Source: Lachnospiraceae bacterium YSD2013 (GTDB lineage: Bacteria > Bacillota > Clostridia > Lachnospirales > Lachnospiraceae). From it: a stretch of 64,000 bases of DNA. Every line of letters begins with the position of its first letter. Position 1 is the first letter of the stretch. The stretch lies in contig FMTX01000015.1 of the NCBI GenBank assembly GCA_900100895.1, forward strand, positions 33,428-97,427, in the 5' to 3' direction. The notes beneath the pieces were generated by a model. That model had not been told where the DNA came from. It did not search any database and was given only the letters and a program-made list of their open reading frames with translations. Shown here piece after piece: positions 1 through 7,363 of this stretch. A program made the position numbers and the translations under genes.

Positions 1-114
1 AATGTGGGAACCGAAGTGAGCGTCATTAATTCACTCGGCGAGAACCTGATAGTTAAGGTCAAAGAAAGCCGCGTAGCGGTAAGCGATGAACTCGCAAGAA
101 AGATAATGGTATAG
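1..114 (+). CDS. feoA: FeoA-family protein, C-terminal end (partial)
   Basis: The window opens inside a reading frame that ends with TAG at 112-114. The 37 visible residues contain a G-T-E-V-S-V-I-N-S-L-G turn followed by a beta-rich L-I-V-K-V-K stretch and end in A-R-K-I-M-V, the layout of the C-terminal half of a FeoA SH3-like domain. A second FeoA starts 17 bases downstream behind AGGAGG, so this is the first of two tandem feoA genes before feoB, an arrangement common in Clostridia. FeoA proteins are small cytosolic partners of FeoB in ferrous iron uptake. The start is outside the window. Confidence 0.75.
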   Translation, partial: NVGTEVSVINSLGENLIVKVKESRVAVSDELARKIMV

Positions 115-131
115 GCAAGGAGGAGGAAGCA

Positions 132-353
132 GTGAAGACACTCAGAGATGTGAAAATCGGAGATACTGTGAAAGTAGTTAAGCTTCACGGTGAAGGCGCA
201 GTTAAGCGCAGAATTATGGACATGGGCATTACCAAGAACACAGAGGTATTTGTGCGTAAGGTTGCTCCGCTCGGCGATCCAATTGAAGTAACCGTAAGAA
301 ATTACGAGTTATCACTTCGTAAGGCAGATGCTGAGATGATAGAGGTTGAATAA
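132..353 (+). CDS. feoA: FeoA ferrous iron transport accessory protein
   Basis: This 73-residue protein is a complete FeoA. It has the pattern V-K-I-G-D-T near the N terminus, then A-V-K-R-R-I-M-D-M-G-I and V-A-P-L-G-D-P-I, the usual FeoA signature, and ends in a short beta strand carrying E-L-S-L-R. Family knowledge: it is an SH3-like cytosolic partner that supports FeoB-dependent Fe(II) import. The start is GTG at 132, six bases after an AGGAGG at 121-126. It lies 82 bases before feoB, and that gap carries its own putative promoter and a GTTAG-N6-CTAAC palindrome, so feoB can probably be transcribed apart from the feoA genes. Confidence 0.92.
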   Translation: MKTLRDVKIGDTVKVVKLHGEGAVKRRIMDMGITKNTEVFVRKVAPLGDPIEVTVRNYELSLRKADAEMIEVE

Positions 354-374
354 GAACCATAACCTCTTTATTTT
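346..374 (+). promoter_or_regulatory. putative feoB promoter (TTGAAT-N17-TATTTT)
   Basis: TTGAAT at 346-351 and TATTTT at 369-374 are 17 bases apart. The -35 overlaps the last codons of feoA. The palindrome that follows at 384-401 would lie across or just after the transcription start, a repressor arrangement. Confidence 0.45.
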
Positions 375-383
375 TCGAGTTAG

Positions 384-401
384 GGTTAGCGAGGCCTAAC
401 C
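384..401. promoter_or_regulatory. iron-box-like palindrome 1, before feoB
   Basis: GGTTAG (384-389) and CTAACC (396-401) form an inverted repeat with a 6-base spacer. An extra direct copy of GTTAG lies at 379-383. It is the first of ten related sites in the window. Its place before feoB is what suggests an iron-dependent regulator. Spacing differs from the classical DtxR box, whose half sites lie one base apart. Confidence 0.7.
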
Positions 402-435
402 AACTAAGGATTATTTTGGAAAGGACAACATAGAC

Positions 436-2922
436 ATGAGCTTACGTATTGCATTAGCAGGTAACCCCAACAGCGGTAAGACAACCCTGTTTAACGCACT
501 TACCGGTTCCAACCAGTTCGTAGGTAACTGGCCCGGTGTAACAGTTGAGAAAAAGGAAGGTAAATTAAAGAAGCATGACGACGTAGTCATCACCGACCTT
601 CCCGGTATTTATTCACTTTCTCCCTACACATTGGAAGAAGTTGTAGCAAGAAATTATCTTATAGGAGAGCGTCCCGACGCCATCCTTAATATTATAGACG
701 GTACCAACCTCGAGCGTAACTTATACCTCACCACACAGCTTACCGAGCTTGGTATTCCCGTAGTAGTAGCCGTTAACATGATGGATATCGTCAAGAAGAA
801 CGGCGACCAGATTAAGACAGAAGAACTCGCAAGACAGCTTGGCTGCAAGGTTGTAGTTCTTTCCGCACTTAAGGGCGACGGTGTTATGGAAGCAGCTGAA
901 GAAGCTATCAAGGCTGCCAAGAACGCCAAGACCGTTCCCCTTCATACATTCTCAGGCCCCGTTGAGCATGCTATCGCTCACATAGAGGAAGCCGTAGTAC
1001 ACGACATGCCCGAAGAGCAGCAGAGATGGTACGCCATCAAAGTATTCGAGCGCGACGACAAGGTTCTTGAGAAGCTTAACATCCCTGCAGACAAGATGGA
1101 GCACATCGAGAACGACATCAAGGCAGCTGAGAAAGAACTCGACGACGATGCCGAAAGCATCATCACCAACGAGCGTTACGTATACATCGCTGAAGTTATC
1201 AAGTCCTGCTACAAGAAAAAGAACGCAGGTGCCCTCACAACTTCAGATAAAATCGATAAGATTGTCACCAACAGATGGCTCGGCCTTCCTATCTTTGCAC
1301 TTATCATGTTCCTCGTATACTGGATTGCAATGGTAGGCGTAGGTGCATCCGCAACAGACTGGGCTAATGACGGACTCTTCGGAGACGGTTGGCACTTATT
1401 TGGCATCGGCAGCAAGCAGGCTGAGGAAGCAGCCGAGGAATACGGCGATTCTATGAACGCAGTACTTGCTTACTATGATATCGATGTAGAAGACGAAGAA
1501 TTTGACGCTGACGCAGCACTTGAAGAGATGCGCGCAGTTGAAGGCGAGGCCACATCAACAGTTGAAGTTGAAGACGAAGAAACACTCGCACTTGACGAGA
1601 TGACCGTATACTTCGACGAAGTTCCCGAAGACGCGGGCGAAGATGTTATCGGCGTATCTTACAAGGACGCTGTAGCTTACTTCGAAGAGAACGGCTTTGA
1701 CGAGCCCGACCCCGCAGACTATGGCGTATGGGTACCCGGTGTTCCCGTACTTGTAGAGAAGTTACTTGATGCCTGCAACGCAGCAGACTGGCTCAAGGGT
1801 CTTATCCTTGACGGTATTGTGGCCGGTGTCGGTGCGGTACTCGGTTTCGTACCTCAGATGCTTGTACTCTTCTTAATGCTTGCATTCCTTGAGGCTTGCG
1901 GTTACATGGCACGTATCGCCTTCGTTCTCGACCGAATCTTCAGACGTTTCGGCCTTTCCGGTAAATCCTTCATTCCCATGCTTGTCGGCACAGGATGCGG
2001 TATCCCCGGTATCATGGCTTCACGTACCATCGAGAACGAACGTGACCGTCGTATGACAATCATGACCACAACATTTATCCCTTGCGGTGCCAAGGTTCCC
2101 TTCATCGGAATGATTGCAGGAGCAATCTTCGGCGGAAGCGCTTGGATTGCAACAGGTTCCTACTTCATCGGTATGGCAGCGATCATCATCTCAGGTGTAA
2201 TGCTTAAGAAGACCAAACTCTTCGCAGGCGATCCCGCTCCTTTCGTAATGGAGCTTCCCGCATACCACATGCCTACACTCGGTAACGTGCTTAGATCCAT
2301 GTGGGAGCGTGGCTGGTCATTTATTAAGAAGGCCGGCACCATCATCCTGCTTTCTACAATCGTTGTATGGTTCACAACCTTCTTCGGATTTACCGAGGAC
2401 GGCTTCAGAATGCTTGAAGAGGAAGAACTTAACCTTTCAATCCTTGCACGCATCGGTAGCGCAATTGCCTGGATCTTCACACCTCTCGGATGGGGTAACT
2501 GGCAGGCAACCGTTGCATCCATCACAGGACTTGTGGCCAAAGAAAACATTGTCGGCACAATGGGTATCCTCTATGGTGGCGGAGACCAGAGCGTATACGT
2601 AACACTTGCTGAGAAGTTCACAACCGTTACAGGACTTTCATTCTTGGTATTTAACCTCCTCTGCGCACCTTGTTTCGCAGCTATCGGTGCAATCAAGAGA
2701 GAGATGAACAACGCAAAGTGGACATGGTTTGCAATCGCATACCAGTGTGGTTTCGCTTATGTAATCGCACTTATGATTACACAGTTCGGTGGCTTGTTCA
2801 CCGGCAACTTAAATGTAATCGGACTTATCTTTGCAGTATTCTTCCTTATCGGAATGATTTACATGCTCTTCTTTAAGAAGTACAAAGAAGCAACAACACT
2901 TACTCAGAAAGTCAGAGTTTAA
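436..2922 (+). CDS. feoB: FeoB ferrous iron transporter (GTPase-permease)
   Basis: FeoB of 828 residues imports Fe(II) across the cytoplasmic membrane. The N-terminal G domain shows G1 GNPNSGKT at 9-16, G3 DLPG at 54-57 and G4 NMMD at 114-117. The helical GDI-like part follows, then membrane segments from about residue 285. The conserved GTGCGIPG and the C-terminal C-A-P-C-F-A-A-I-G motifs are present. It is longer than E. coli FeoB because of a very acidic insertion (about residues 310-435, rich in Asp and Glu) between the first membrane helix and the rest of the permease, predicted outside the cell. An ATG at 436 with GGAAAGGA upstream is the start. It is followed by a Cys-rich FeoB partner and a DtxR-type regulator. 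Confidence 0.95.
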   Translation: MSLRIALAGNPNSGKTTLFNALTGSNQFVGNWPGVTVEKKEGKLKKHDDVVITDLPGIYSLSPYTLEEVVARNYLIGERPDAILNIIDGTNLERNLYLTTQLTELGIPVVVAVNMMDIVKKNGDQIKTEELARQLGCKVVVLSALKGDGVMEAAEEAIKAAKNAKTVPLHTFSGPVEHAIAHIEEAVVHDMPEEQQRWYAIKVFERDDKVLEKLNIPADKMEHIENDIKAAEKELDDDAESIITNERYVYIAEVIKSCYKKKNAGALTTSDKIDKIVTNRWLGLPIFALIMFLVYWIAMVGVGASATDWANDGLFGDGWHLFGIGSKQAEEAAEEYGDSMNAVLAYYDIDVEDEEFDADAALEEMRAVEGEATSTVEVEDEETLALDEMTVYFDEVPEDAGEDVIGVSYKDAVAYFEENGFDEPDPADYGVWVPGVPVLVEKLLDACNAADWLKGLILDGIVAGVGAVLGFVPQMLVLFLMLAFLEACGYMARIAFVLDRIFRRFGLSGKSFIPMLVGTGCGIPGIMASRTIENERDRRMTIMTTTFIPCGAKVPFIGMIAGAIFGGSAWIATGSYFIGMAAIIISGVMLKKTKLFAGDPAPFVMELPAYHMPTLGNVLRSMWERGWSFIKKAGTIILLSTIVVWFTTFFGFTEDGFRMLEEEELNLSILARIGSAIAWIFTPLGWGNWQATVASITGLVAKENIVGTMGILYGGGDQSVYVTLAEKFTTVTGLSFLVFNLLCAPCFAAIGAIKREMNNAKWTWFAIAYQCGFAYVIALMITQFGGLFTGNLNVIGLIFAVFFLIGMIYMLFFKKYKEATTLTQKVRV

Positions 2923-2988
2923 TGCATTTCAAATTCTCCGGGCGGCCACAACGGTCGCTTGGGGAATTTAAAAGAAAGGACTGATATT

Positions 2989-3159
2989 ATGATTGGATTT
3001 TTAGAGCAGAATATCGGAACTATAGTAATATCCGCAGGCCTTATCGCAGTAGTAGCTCTTGCGGTAAGAAGCCTTATTAAAGACAAAAAGAAAGGTAAAA
3101 GTTCTTGCGGTGGAAACTGTGGAAGTTGTTCCATGGGATGCGCATGCCACAGCAAGTAA
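2989..3159 (+). CDS. FeoB-associated Cys-rich membrane protein
   Basis: A 56-residue peptide with one membrane helix (about residues 8-28), a Lys-rich cytosolic stretch and a C terminus with five cysteines arranged C-G-G-N-C-G-S-C-S-M-G-C-A-C. This matches the FeoB-associated Cys-rich membrane protein family found just after feoB in many anaerobes, whose role is thought to be iron handling at the membrane but is not firmly established. I chose ATG 2989 because AAGAAAGGA lies at the right distance; an in-frame start at 2959 would lack a site. It follows feoB by 66 bases containing an imperfect hairpin (AAATTC/GAATTT arms, about 2930-2970). Confidence 0.88.
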   Translation: MIGFLEQNIGTIVISAGLIAVVALAVRSLIKDKKKGKSSCGGNCGSCSMGCACHSK

Positions 3160-3205
3160 GAAAGTCTTTCTTTTGGCGTACTAAACAGGGACAAGGGGAG
3201 AAACA

Positions 3206-3583
3206 ATGAAAGGCAATAATTCAACAGAAGATTACCTTAAGTGCATACTGTCCCTTCAGAACGAGAGAGGGAGTGTCAGAGCTGTCGACATAGCTCGCAC
3301 ACTCAAAGTATCCAAGCCTACCGTCAGCGTAACCGTAAGGAAACTCTACGACCAGGACTTGATATGCTTTGATCAGGATGGCCGCATCTACCTTACCATC
3401 AGGGGGAGAGAGCTGGCCGAAAAGGTAAACGAGAAGAATATTCTTATCATGAAGGCATTAAAAAGCATAGGTGTCAGCGACAAAACCGCCACCGAAGAAG
3501 CGTGCCTCATGGAACATGTAATCGGGGAAGAAACATATAGATGTTTGGAGAGGTTCTTTGAGCGGCATGGGCAGACCGAATAA
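3206..3583 (+). CDS. DtxR/MntR-family metal-dependent transcriptional regulator
   Basis: This 125-residue protein has an N-terminal winged helix (S-T-E-D-Y-L-K at 6-12; recognition helix V-S-K-P-T-V-S-V-T-V-R-K at about 34-45) followed by a dimerisation and metal-binding part with E-E-A-C-L-M-E-H-V-I-G-E-E at about 97-109, as in DtxR and MntR. It lacks the C-terminal SH3-like domain of DtxR/IdeR and so resembles the short MntR form. These proteins repress metal uptake genes when loaded with Fe(II) or Mn(II). Lying inside the feo operon, it is the best local candidate for binding the GTTAG-N6-CTAAC palindromes; that link is inferred. Confidence 0.9.
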   Translation: MKGNNSTEDYLKCILSLQNERGSVRAVDIARTLKVSKPTVSVTVRKLYDQDLICFDQDGRIYLTIRGRELAEKVNEKNILIMKALKSIGVSDKTATEEACLMEHVIGEETYRCLERFFERHGQTE

Positions 3584-3637
3584 ACGGAATGTACCATGCC
3601 ATATTACTATAGGGAAATATGTTTATCGGAGGAAAGT

Positions 3638-4345
3638 ATGGAAGAATGTTTTCTTGAAATCAAAGACCTAAAGAAAAGTTTTGGAACGGGAGAAGCAAGG
3701 CAGGATGTATTAAGGGGAATGGATTTTACGGTTAAGAAAGGTGAGTTCTGCGTATTGCTCGGACCTTCCGGCTCGGGTAAATCGACCCTTCTTAACATTA
3801 TCGGCGGCATCGACACGCCGGATTCGGGCTACGTCAGCATCAACGGCGACAAGCTTGAAGAAATGAACGAAAGTCAGCTTACAATGTACAGACGCAAGCA
3901 CTTAGGGTACGTGTTTCAGATGTACAATCTTATACCCAATCTCAATGTCAAAGAAAATATCGAAGTCGGAGCGTATCTTTCCGACAACCCTTTAGATGTT
4001 GAGGAAGTAATATCAACCCTAGGTCTTCAGGACCACAAGTATAAATACCCCAATCAGTTATCGGGCGGACAGCAGCAACGAGTTTCCATCGGCCGCGCAG
4101 TCGTTAAGAACCCCGATATCCTTATGTGTGACGAACCTACAGGCGCCCTTGATTATAAGACGTCCAAAGAAATCCTCGCGCTTATCGAGGACTGCAACAA
4201 GAAGTTCGGCAACACAGTCATCATGGTAACTCACAACGAAGCAATCAAAAATATGGCAGACCATGTCATCAAACTGCGTGACGGTGTAGTGCGCCACAAT
4301 GACATAAACGAAAACAAAATATCGGCATTCGAGCTTGAGTGGTAG
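3638..4345 (+). CDS. ABC transporter ATPase, MacB/LolD type
   Basis: A 235-residue nucleotide-binding protein with Walker [10 protein letters not shown] at 42-50, Q-loop in Y-V-F-Q-M-Y-N-L, signature LSGGQ, Walker B I-L-M-C-D-E-P and switch His in V-T-H-N. The sequence [15 protein letters not shown] and D-E-P-T-G-A-L-D are typical of the MacB/LolD/FtsE subfamily, which pairs with FtsX-like permeases that do mechanical work rather than translocating substrate through a pore. ATG 3638 has GGAGG five bases upstream; the frame is open from 3596. The permease follows 12 bases later. Confidence 0.9.
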   Translation: MEECFLEIKDLKKSFGTGEARQDVLRGMDFTVKKGEFCVLLGPSGSGKSTLLNIIGGIDTPDSGYVSINGDKLEEMNESQLTMYRRKHLGYVFQMYNLIPNLNVKENIEVGAYLSDNPLDVEEVISTLGLQDHKYKYPNQLSGGQQQRVSIGRAVVKNPDILMCDEPTGALDYKTSKEILALIEDCNKKFGNTVIMVTHNEAIKNMADHVIKLRDGVVRHNDINENKISAFELEW

Positions 4346-4357
4346 GAGGTTTACGCT

Positions 4358-7051
4358 ATGAAGAATCCTCTTATCAAAAGAGTTCCGAGAGAACTCAAGT
4401 CCGACTGGCACAAATACCTTGTAATCATCGTATTTATGGTGGTTATGATCGGTGTCATTTCCGGCATGTATGTAGGCCACGACAGTATGCTAGCGGCGGT
4501 CTACGACGGAAGAGAAACACTTAACCTTGAGGACGGTCGCTTCGAACTTGCCAAGCGCGCATCTCAGTCACTTCTAGAGGATTTAAGCGTAGGCGAGATG
4601 GCTGATGTCAGACAGTACTACATCGACAAAGGTATGAAAGAAGCGGACAAAGAAGTCGCCAAAGCCATAGAAGAGAACTTGACTGAAGAAGTCAACAACA
4701 CTATCGAGGAAGCAGTACGCGCGCAGTGTGCGGCTTACGGCATCACCGACGAAGAAATGGTTAAGGCGCAAATCGACGCTGCTATAGAAGAGAACTTCGA
4801 CGAGGCAATGAAAGAGGCTCGTGAGACCGACGAGTTCAAAAAGGCGGTGGAAGAAGCCTACGAAGAAGCTCACGAAGAAGTGACCAAAACAGTCAATGAA
4901 GAATGGGACGAGGTTGCCGAGAGATACAGCCTTAATGTAGATGACTTTAAACCGGTGCCCATGACGATTTTTGAGCACTTCTACAGAGAAGAAGCCGAAG
5001 ACTACAACAATGACGGTACGGAAGACGCCAACATCAGAATCTATAAAAGTGATTCGACTATTGATATGGCTTCTTTTAACGAAGGCCGTGCACCGAAGCT
5101 TGATACGGAAATCGCTATCGACAGAATGCATGCAAGCAATGTCGGCGTGAAGATAGGCGATACCATTACCGTCGGCGGCAAAGAGTTTAAGGTTGTCGGA
5201 CTGCTTTCTTTTGCTAACTATCTGACACTTCATGAACACAATACGGATCTGATGTTTGATTCTTTCGGCTTCGATGTCGCAATGGTGACACCTGAAGCAT
5301 TCAAGAGACTTACATCCAGAATTCACTATAACTACGCATATCAGTACGAGACGGAGCCTGAGGATAAGGTGGCGCAGGCGGATTATTCCGAGAGGTTTTT
5401 GAAGGCGCTTATCACTCAGACGCTGGTACATGACAACGAGATAGATGATTATCTGCCGGAATATTTGAGACAGGCTACGAACTTCGCAGTCTCCGATATC
5501 GAGGGAGATTCGGCGGCAACGGCTATTCTATGCTACATTCTGATAGGCGTTATTGCGTTTATCTTCGCAATCACCATCAGCAACACCATTGACAAAGAAG
5601 CCTCCGTAATCGGAACCCTCAGGGCATCGGGCTACAGCAAGTCGGAACTCGTGGTTCACTACATGACGATGCCACTTATCGTTACGCTTCTCGGCGCGAT
5701 AATCGGTAACGTGCTCGGTTACACGGTATTTAAGGATATAGCCGTTAACCTTTACTATGAAAGCTATAGCTTGCCGAGCTGCCATGCGGTATGGAGCAAC
5801 ACCGCTATCATCAAGACTACGGTTATTCCGCTGATTCTGATGTTCTTTATCAACCTTTACATCATAATCAAAAAGCTGCAGCTAAGCCCGCTTCGTTTCT
5901 TACGACACGATCTTGTCAAGACCAAGCGCACCAAAGCAAGAAGACTCCCGAGATGGTCGTTCTTAAGACGATTCAGACTTCGCATTCTTTTTCAGAATAT
6001 GCCTAACTACATGGTGCTTGCTTTTGGCGTGATATTTATCGAGCTTATGATGTGCTTTGCCTTCGGACTTCCCGATTCACTGAATCACTACGCTGACAAC
6101 GCTACAAGCATGATGTTCACCGAGTATCAGTACATGCTCATGGACTACAGGGATGACGACGGCAACGTGATAGAGACTTCCGAGGCATCGGCTGAGAAGT
6201 TCAGTATGAAGAGCCTTCTCTACCCGAAAAAGAAAAGCACCATGCGCACCGGTATGGGCAGTGGTGGCGACGAAAGCGTAACTGTATACGGAATTACCGA
6301 CGGAAGTGAATATATAAAACTCGGAAGCACGGCGAACACCGAAGAAGTTTACGTTTCGACTGCTTTTTCCAAGAAATTCGACCTTAAGATCGGCGACAGC
6401 ATAACCCTTAACGAAGAGTACGAGAACAAATCCTACAGCTTCAAGGTTGCGGGCGAAGTAGAGTACGACGGCAGTATCGCAGTATTCATGCCCAAAGAAA
6501 ACTTCGACAAAGCCTTTAACAAGAAAGCAGACGAGTTCTCGGGATTCTTCTCCCACCATGAAATAACCGACATCGACGAGCAGAGCATCGCTACTGTTAT
6601 CACAGCCGAAGACATCACCAAGGTTACGACACAGCTCGACCATTCACTCGGCGGAATAATAGACATTTTCAAGTACGCACTCGTAGTCCTGGCGGCAGCG
6701 CTTATCTACCTTCTTGCCAAGATTATCATCGAGAGAAACGAGCACTCCATTTCCATGGTTAAGATTCTGGGCTTTAAGAACGGCGAAATCGGTGCCCTCT
6801 ACATCGTGCCCACGGCTATAGTGGTGACAATCGTTGCGATTATCGGATTTGTGGCAGGATATTATCTTATGCTTTGGATTTTCAAGGCGTTCATGATGCA
6901 GATGGACGGATACTTTGCATTTTATTTAAAGCCGGTATCGGCAGTGCTTTCTGTAGTGTACCTCTTGGTCGGCTACCTGTTCGTATCAGCCATCGACTAC
7001 ATCAGAATCAAGCACATACCTATGGATGTGGCACTTAAAAACGTGGAATAA
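4358..7051 (+). CDS. FtsX-like ABC permease with long acidic coiled-coil ectodomain
   Basis: An 897-residue membrane protein. One N-terminal helix (about residues 22-42) is followed by a large external part whose first 150 residues are very rich in Glu, Lys and Ala with heptad-like spacing, probably coiled coil. Three helices (about 385-500) form the first FtsX domain, then come another helix after I-L-F-Q-N-M-P, a second external domain and three C-terminal helices (about 770-890). This two-FtsX-domain layout fits permeases that pair with MacB-type ATPases, the gene just upstream. The substrate is unknown; the position between a metalloregulator and a metal P-type ATPase hints at a role in envelope response to metal, but that is only context. 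Confidence 0.8.
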   Translation: MKNPLIKRVPRELKSDWHKYLVIIVFMVVMIGVISGMYVGHDSMLAAVYDGRETLNLEDGRFELAKRASQSLLEDLSVGEMADVRQYYIDKGMKEADKEVAKAIEENLTEEVNNTIEEAVRAQCAAYGITDEEMVKAQIDAAIEENFDEAMKEARETDEFKKAVEEAYEEAHEEVTKTVNEEWDEVAERYSLNVDDFKPVPMTIFEHFYREEAEDYNNDGTEDANIRIYKSDSTIDMASFNEGRAPKLDTEIAIDRMHASNVGVKIGDTITVGGKEFKVVGLLSFANYLTLHEHNTDLMFDSFGFDVAMVTPEAFKRLTSRIHYNYAYQYETEPEDKVAQADYSERFLKALITQTLVHDNEIDDYLPEYLRQATNFAVSDIEGDSAATAILCYILIGVIAFIFAITISNTIDKEASVIGTLRASGYSKSELVVHYMTMPLIVTLLGAIIGNVLGYTVFKDIAVNLYYESYSLPSCHAVWSNTAIIKTTVIPLILMFFINLYIIIKKLQLSPLRFLRHDLVKTKRTKARRLPRWSFLRRFRLRILFQNMPNYMVLAFGVIFIELMMCFAFGLPDSLNHYADNATSMMFTEYQYMLMDYRDDDGNVIETSEASAEKFSMKSLLYPKKKSTMRTGMGSGGDESVTVYGITDGSEYIKLGSTANTEEVYVSTAFSKKFDLKIGDSITLNEEYENKSYSFKVAGEVEYDGSIAVFMPKENFDKAFNKKADEFSGFFSHHEITDIDEQSIATVITAEDITKVTTQLDHSLGGIIDIFKYALVVLAAALIYLLAKIIIERNEHSISMVKILGFKNGEIGALYIVPTAIVVTIVAIIGFVAGYYLMLWIFKAFMMQMDGYFAFYLKPVSAVLSVVYLLVGYLFVSAIDYIRIKHIPMDVALKNVE

Positions 7052-7074
7052 ATTATTTTAAAGGAGGTTTAGTT

Positions 7075-7329
7075 ATGAAGTTAAAAGGAATCGGATTGTT
7101 TGCACTGGGAACTTTATTCGGACTGGAGGGTATCAAACTGTTATCTTCCAAGGATGCCAAGAAAGTGTACGCAAAGTGCACGGCAGGAGTATTGAGAGCG
7201 AAGGATTCTGTGGTAACACAGGTTACGACTCTTCAGGAAAACTGCACCGACATCTACGAAGAAGCAAAGGCTATCAATGCAGAAAGAGCGGTTAAAGATG
7301 CCGAAGCGGAAGTTTCGGAAGAAGAATAA
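7075..7329 (+). CDS. small anchored protein, DUF6110-like
   Basis: An 84-residue protein: a hydrophobic N-terminal segment (L-F-A-L-G-T-L-F-G-L-E-G), a basic K-K-V-Y-A-K stretch, then a polar helix rich in Glu and Ala. The start ATG 7075 has AGGAGG eight bases upstream. I recall small proteins of this form (DUF6110) beside heavy-metal P-type ATPases in Lachnospiraceae, and here the next gene is such an ATPase, but the family label is from memory. Function unknown. Confidence 0.6.
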   Translation: MKLKGIGLFALGTLFGLEGIKLLSSKDAKKVYAKCTAGVLRAKDSVVTQVTTLQENCTDIYEEAKAINAERAVKDAEAEVSEEE

Positions 7330-7363
7330 CCCGTCAAATGCATAAAGAAAGAAGCCTTTAACT

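Noticed and set aside
384..401. Reading the GTTAG-N6-CTAAC sites as canonical DtxR boxes
   Set aside because: DtxR/IdeR boxes have the half sites one base apart. Six bases in all ten copies is a different spacing, so only a related, not identical, operator is claimed.
4583..5431. Long minus-strand open frame of 282 codons opposite the FtsX-like permease
   Set aside because: It mirrors the Glu/Lys-rich coding strand, gives a Phe/His/Val-rich protein with no motif, and has no ribosome site; the + strand gene is clear.
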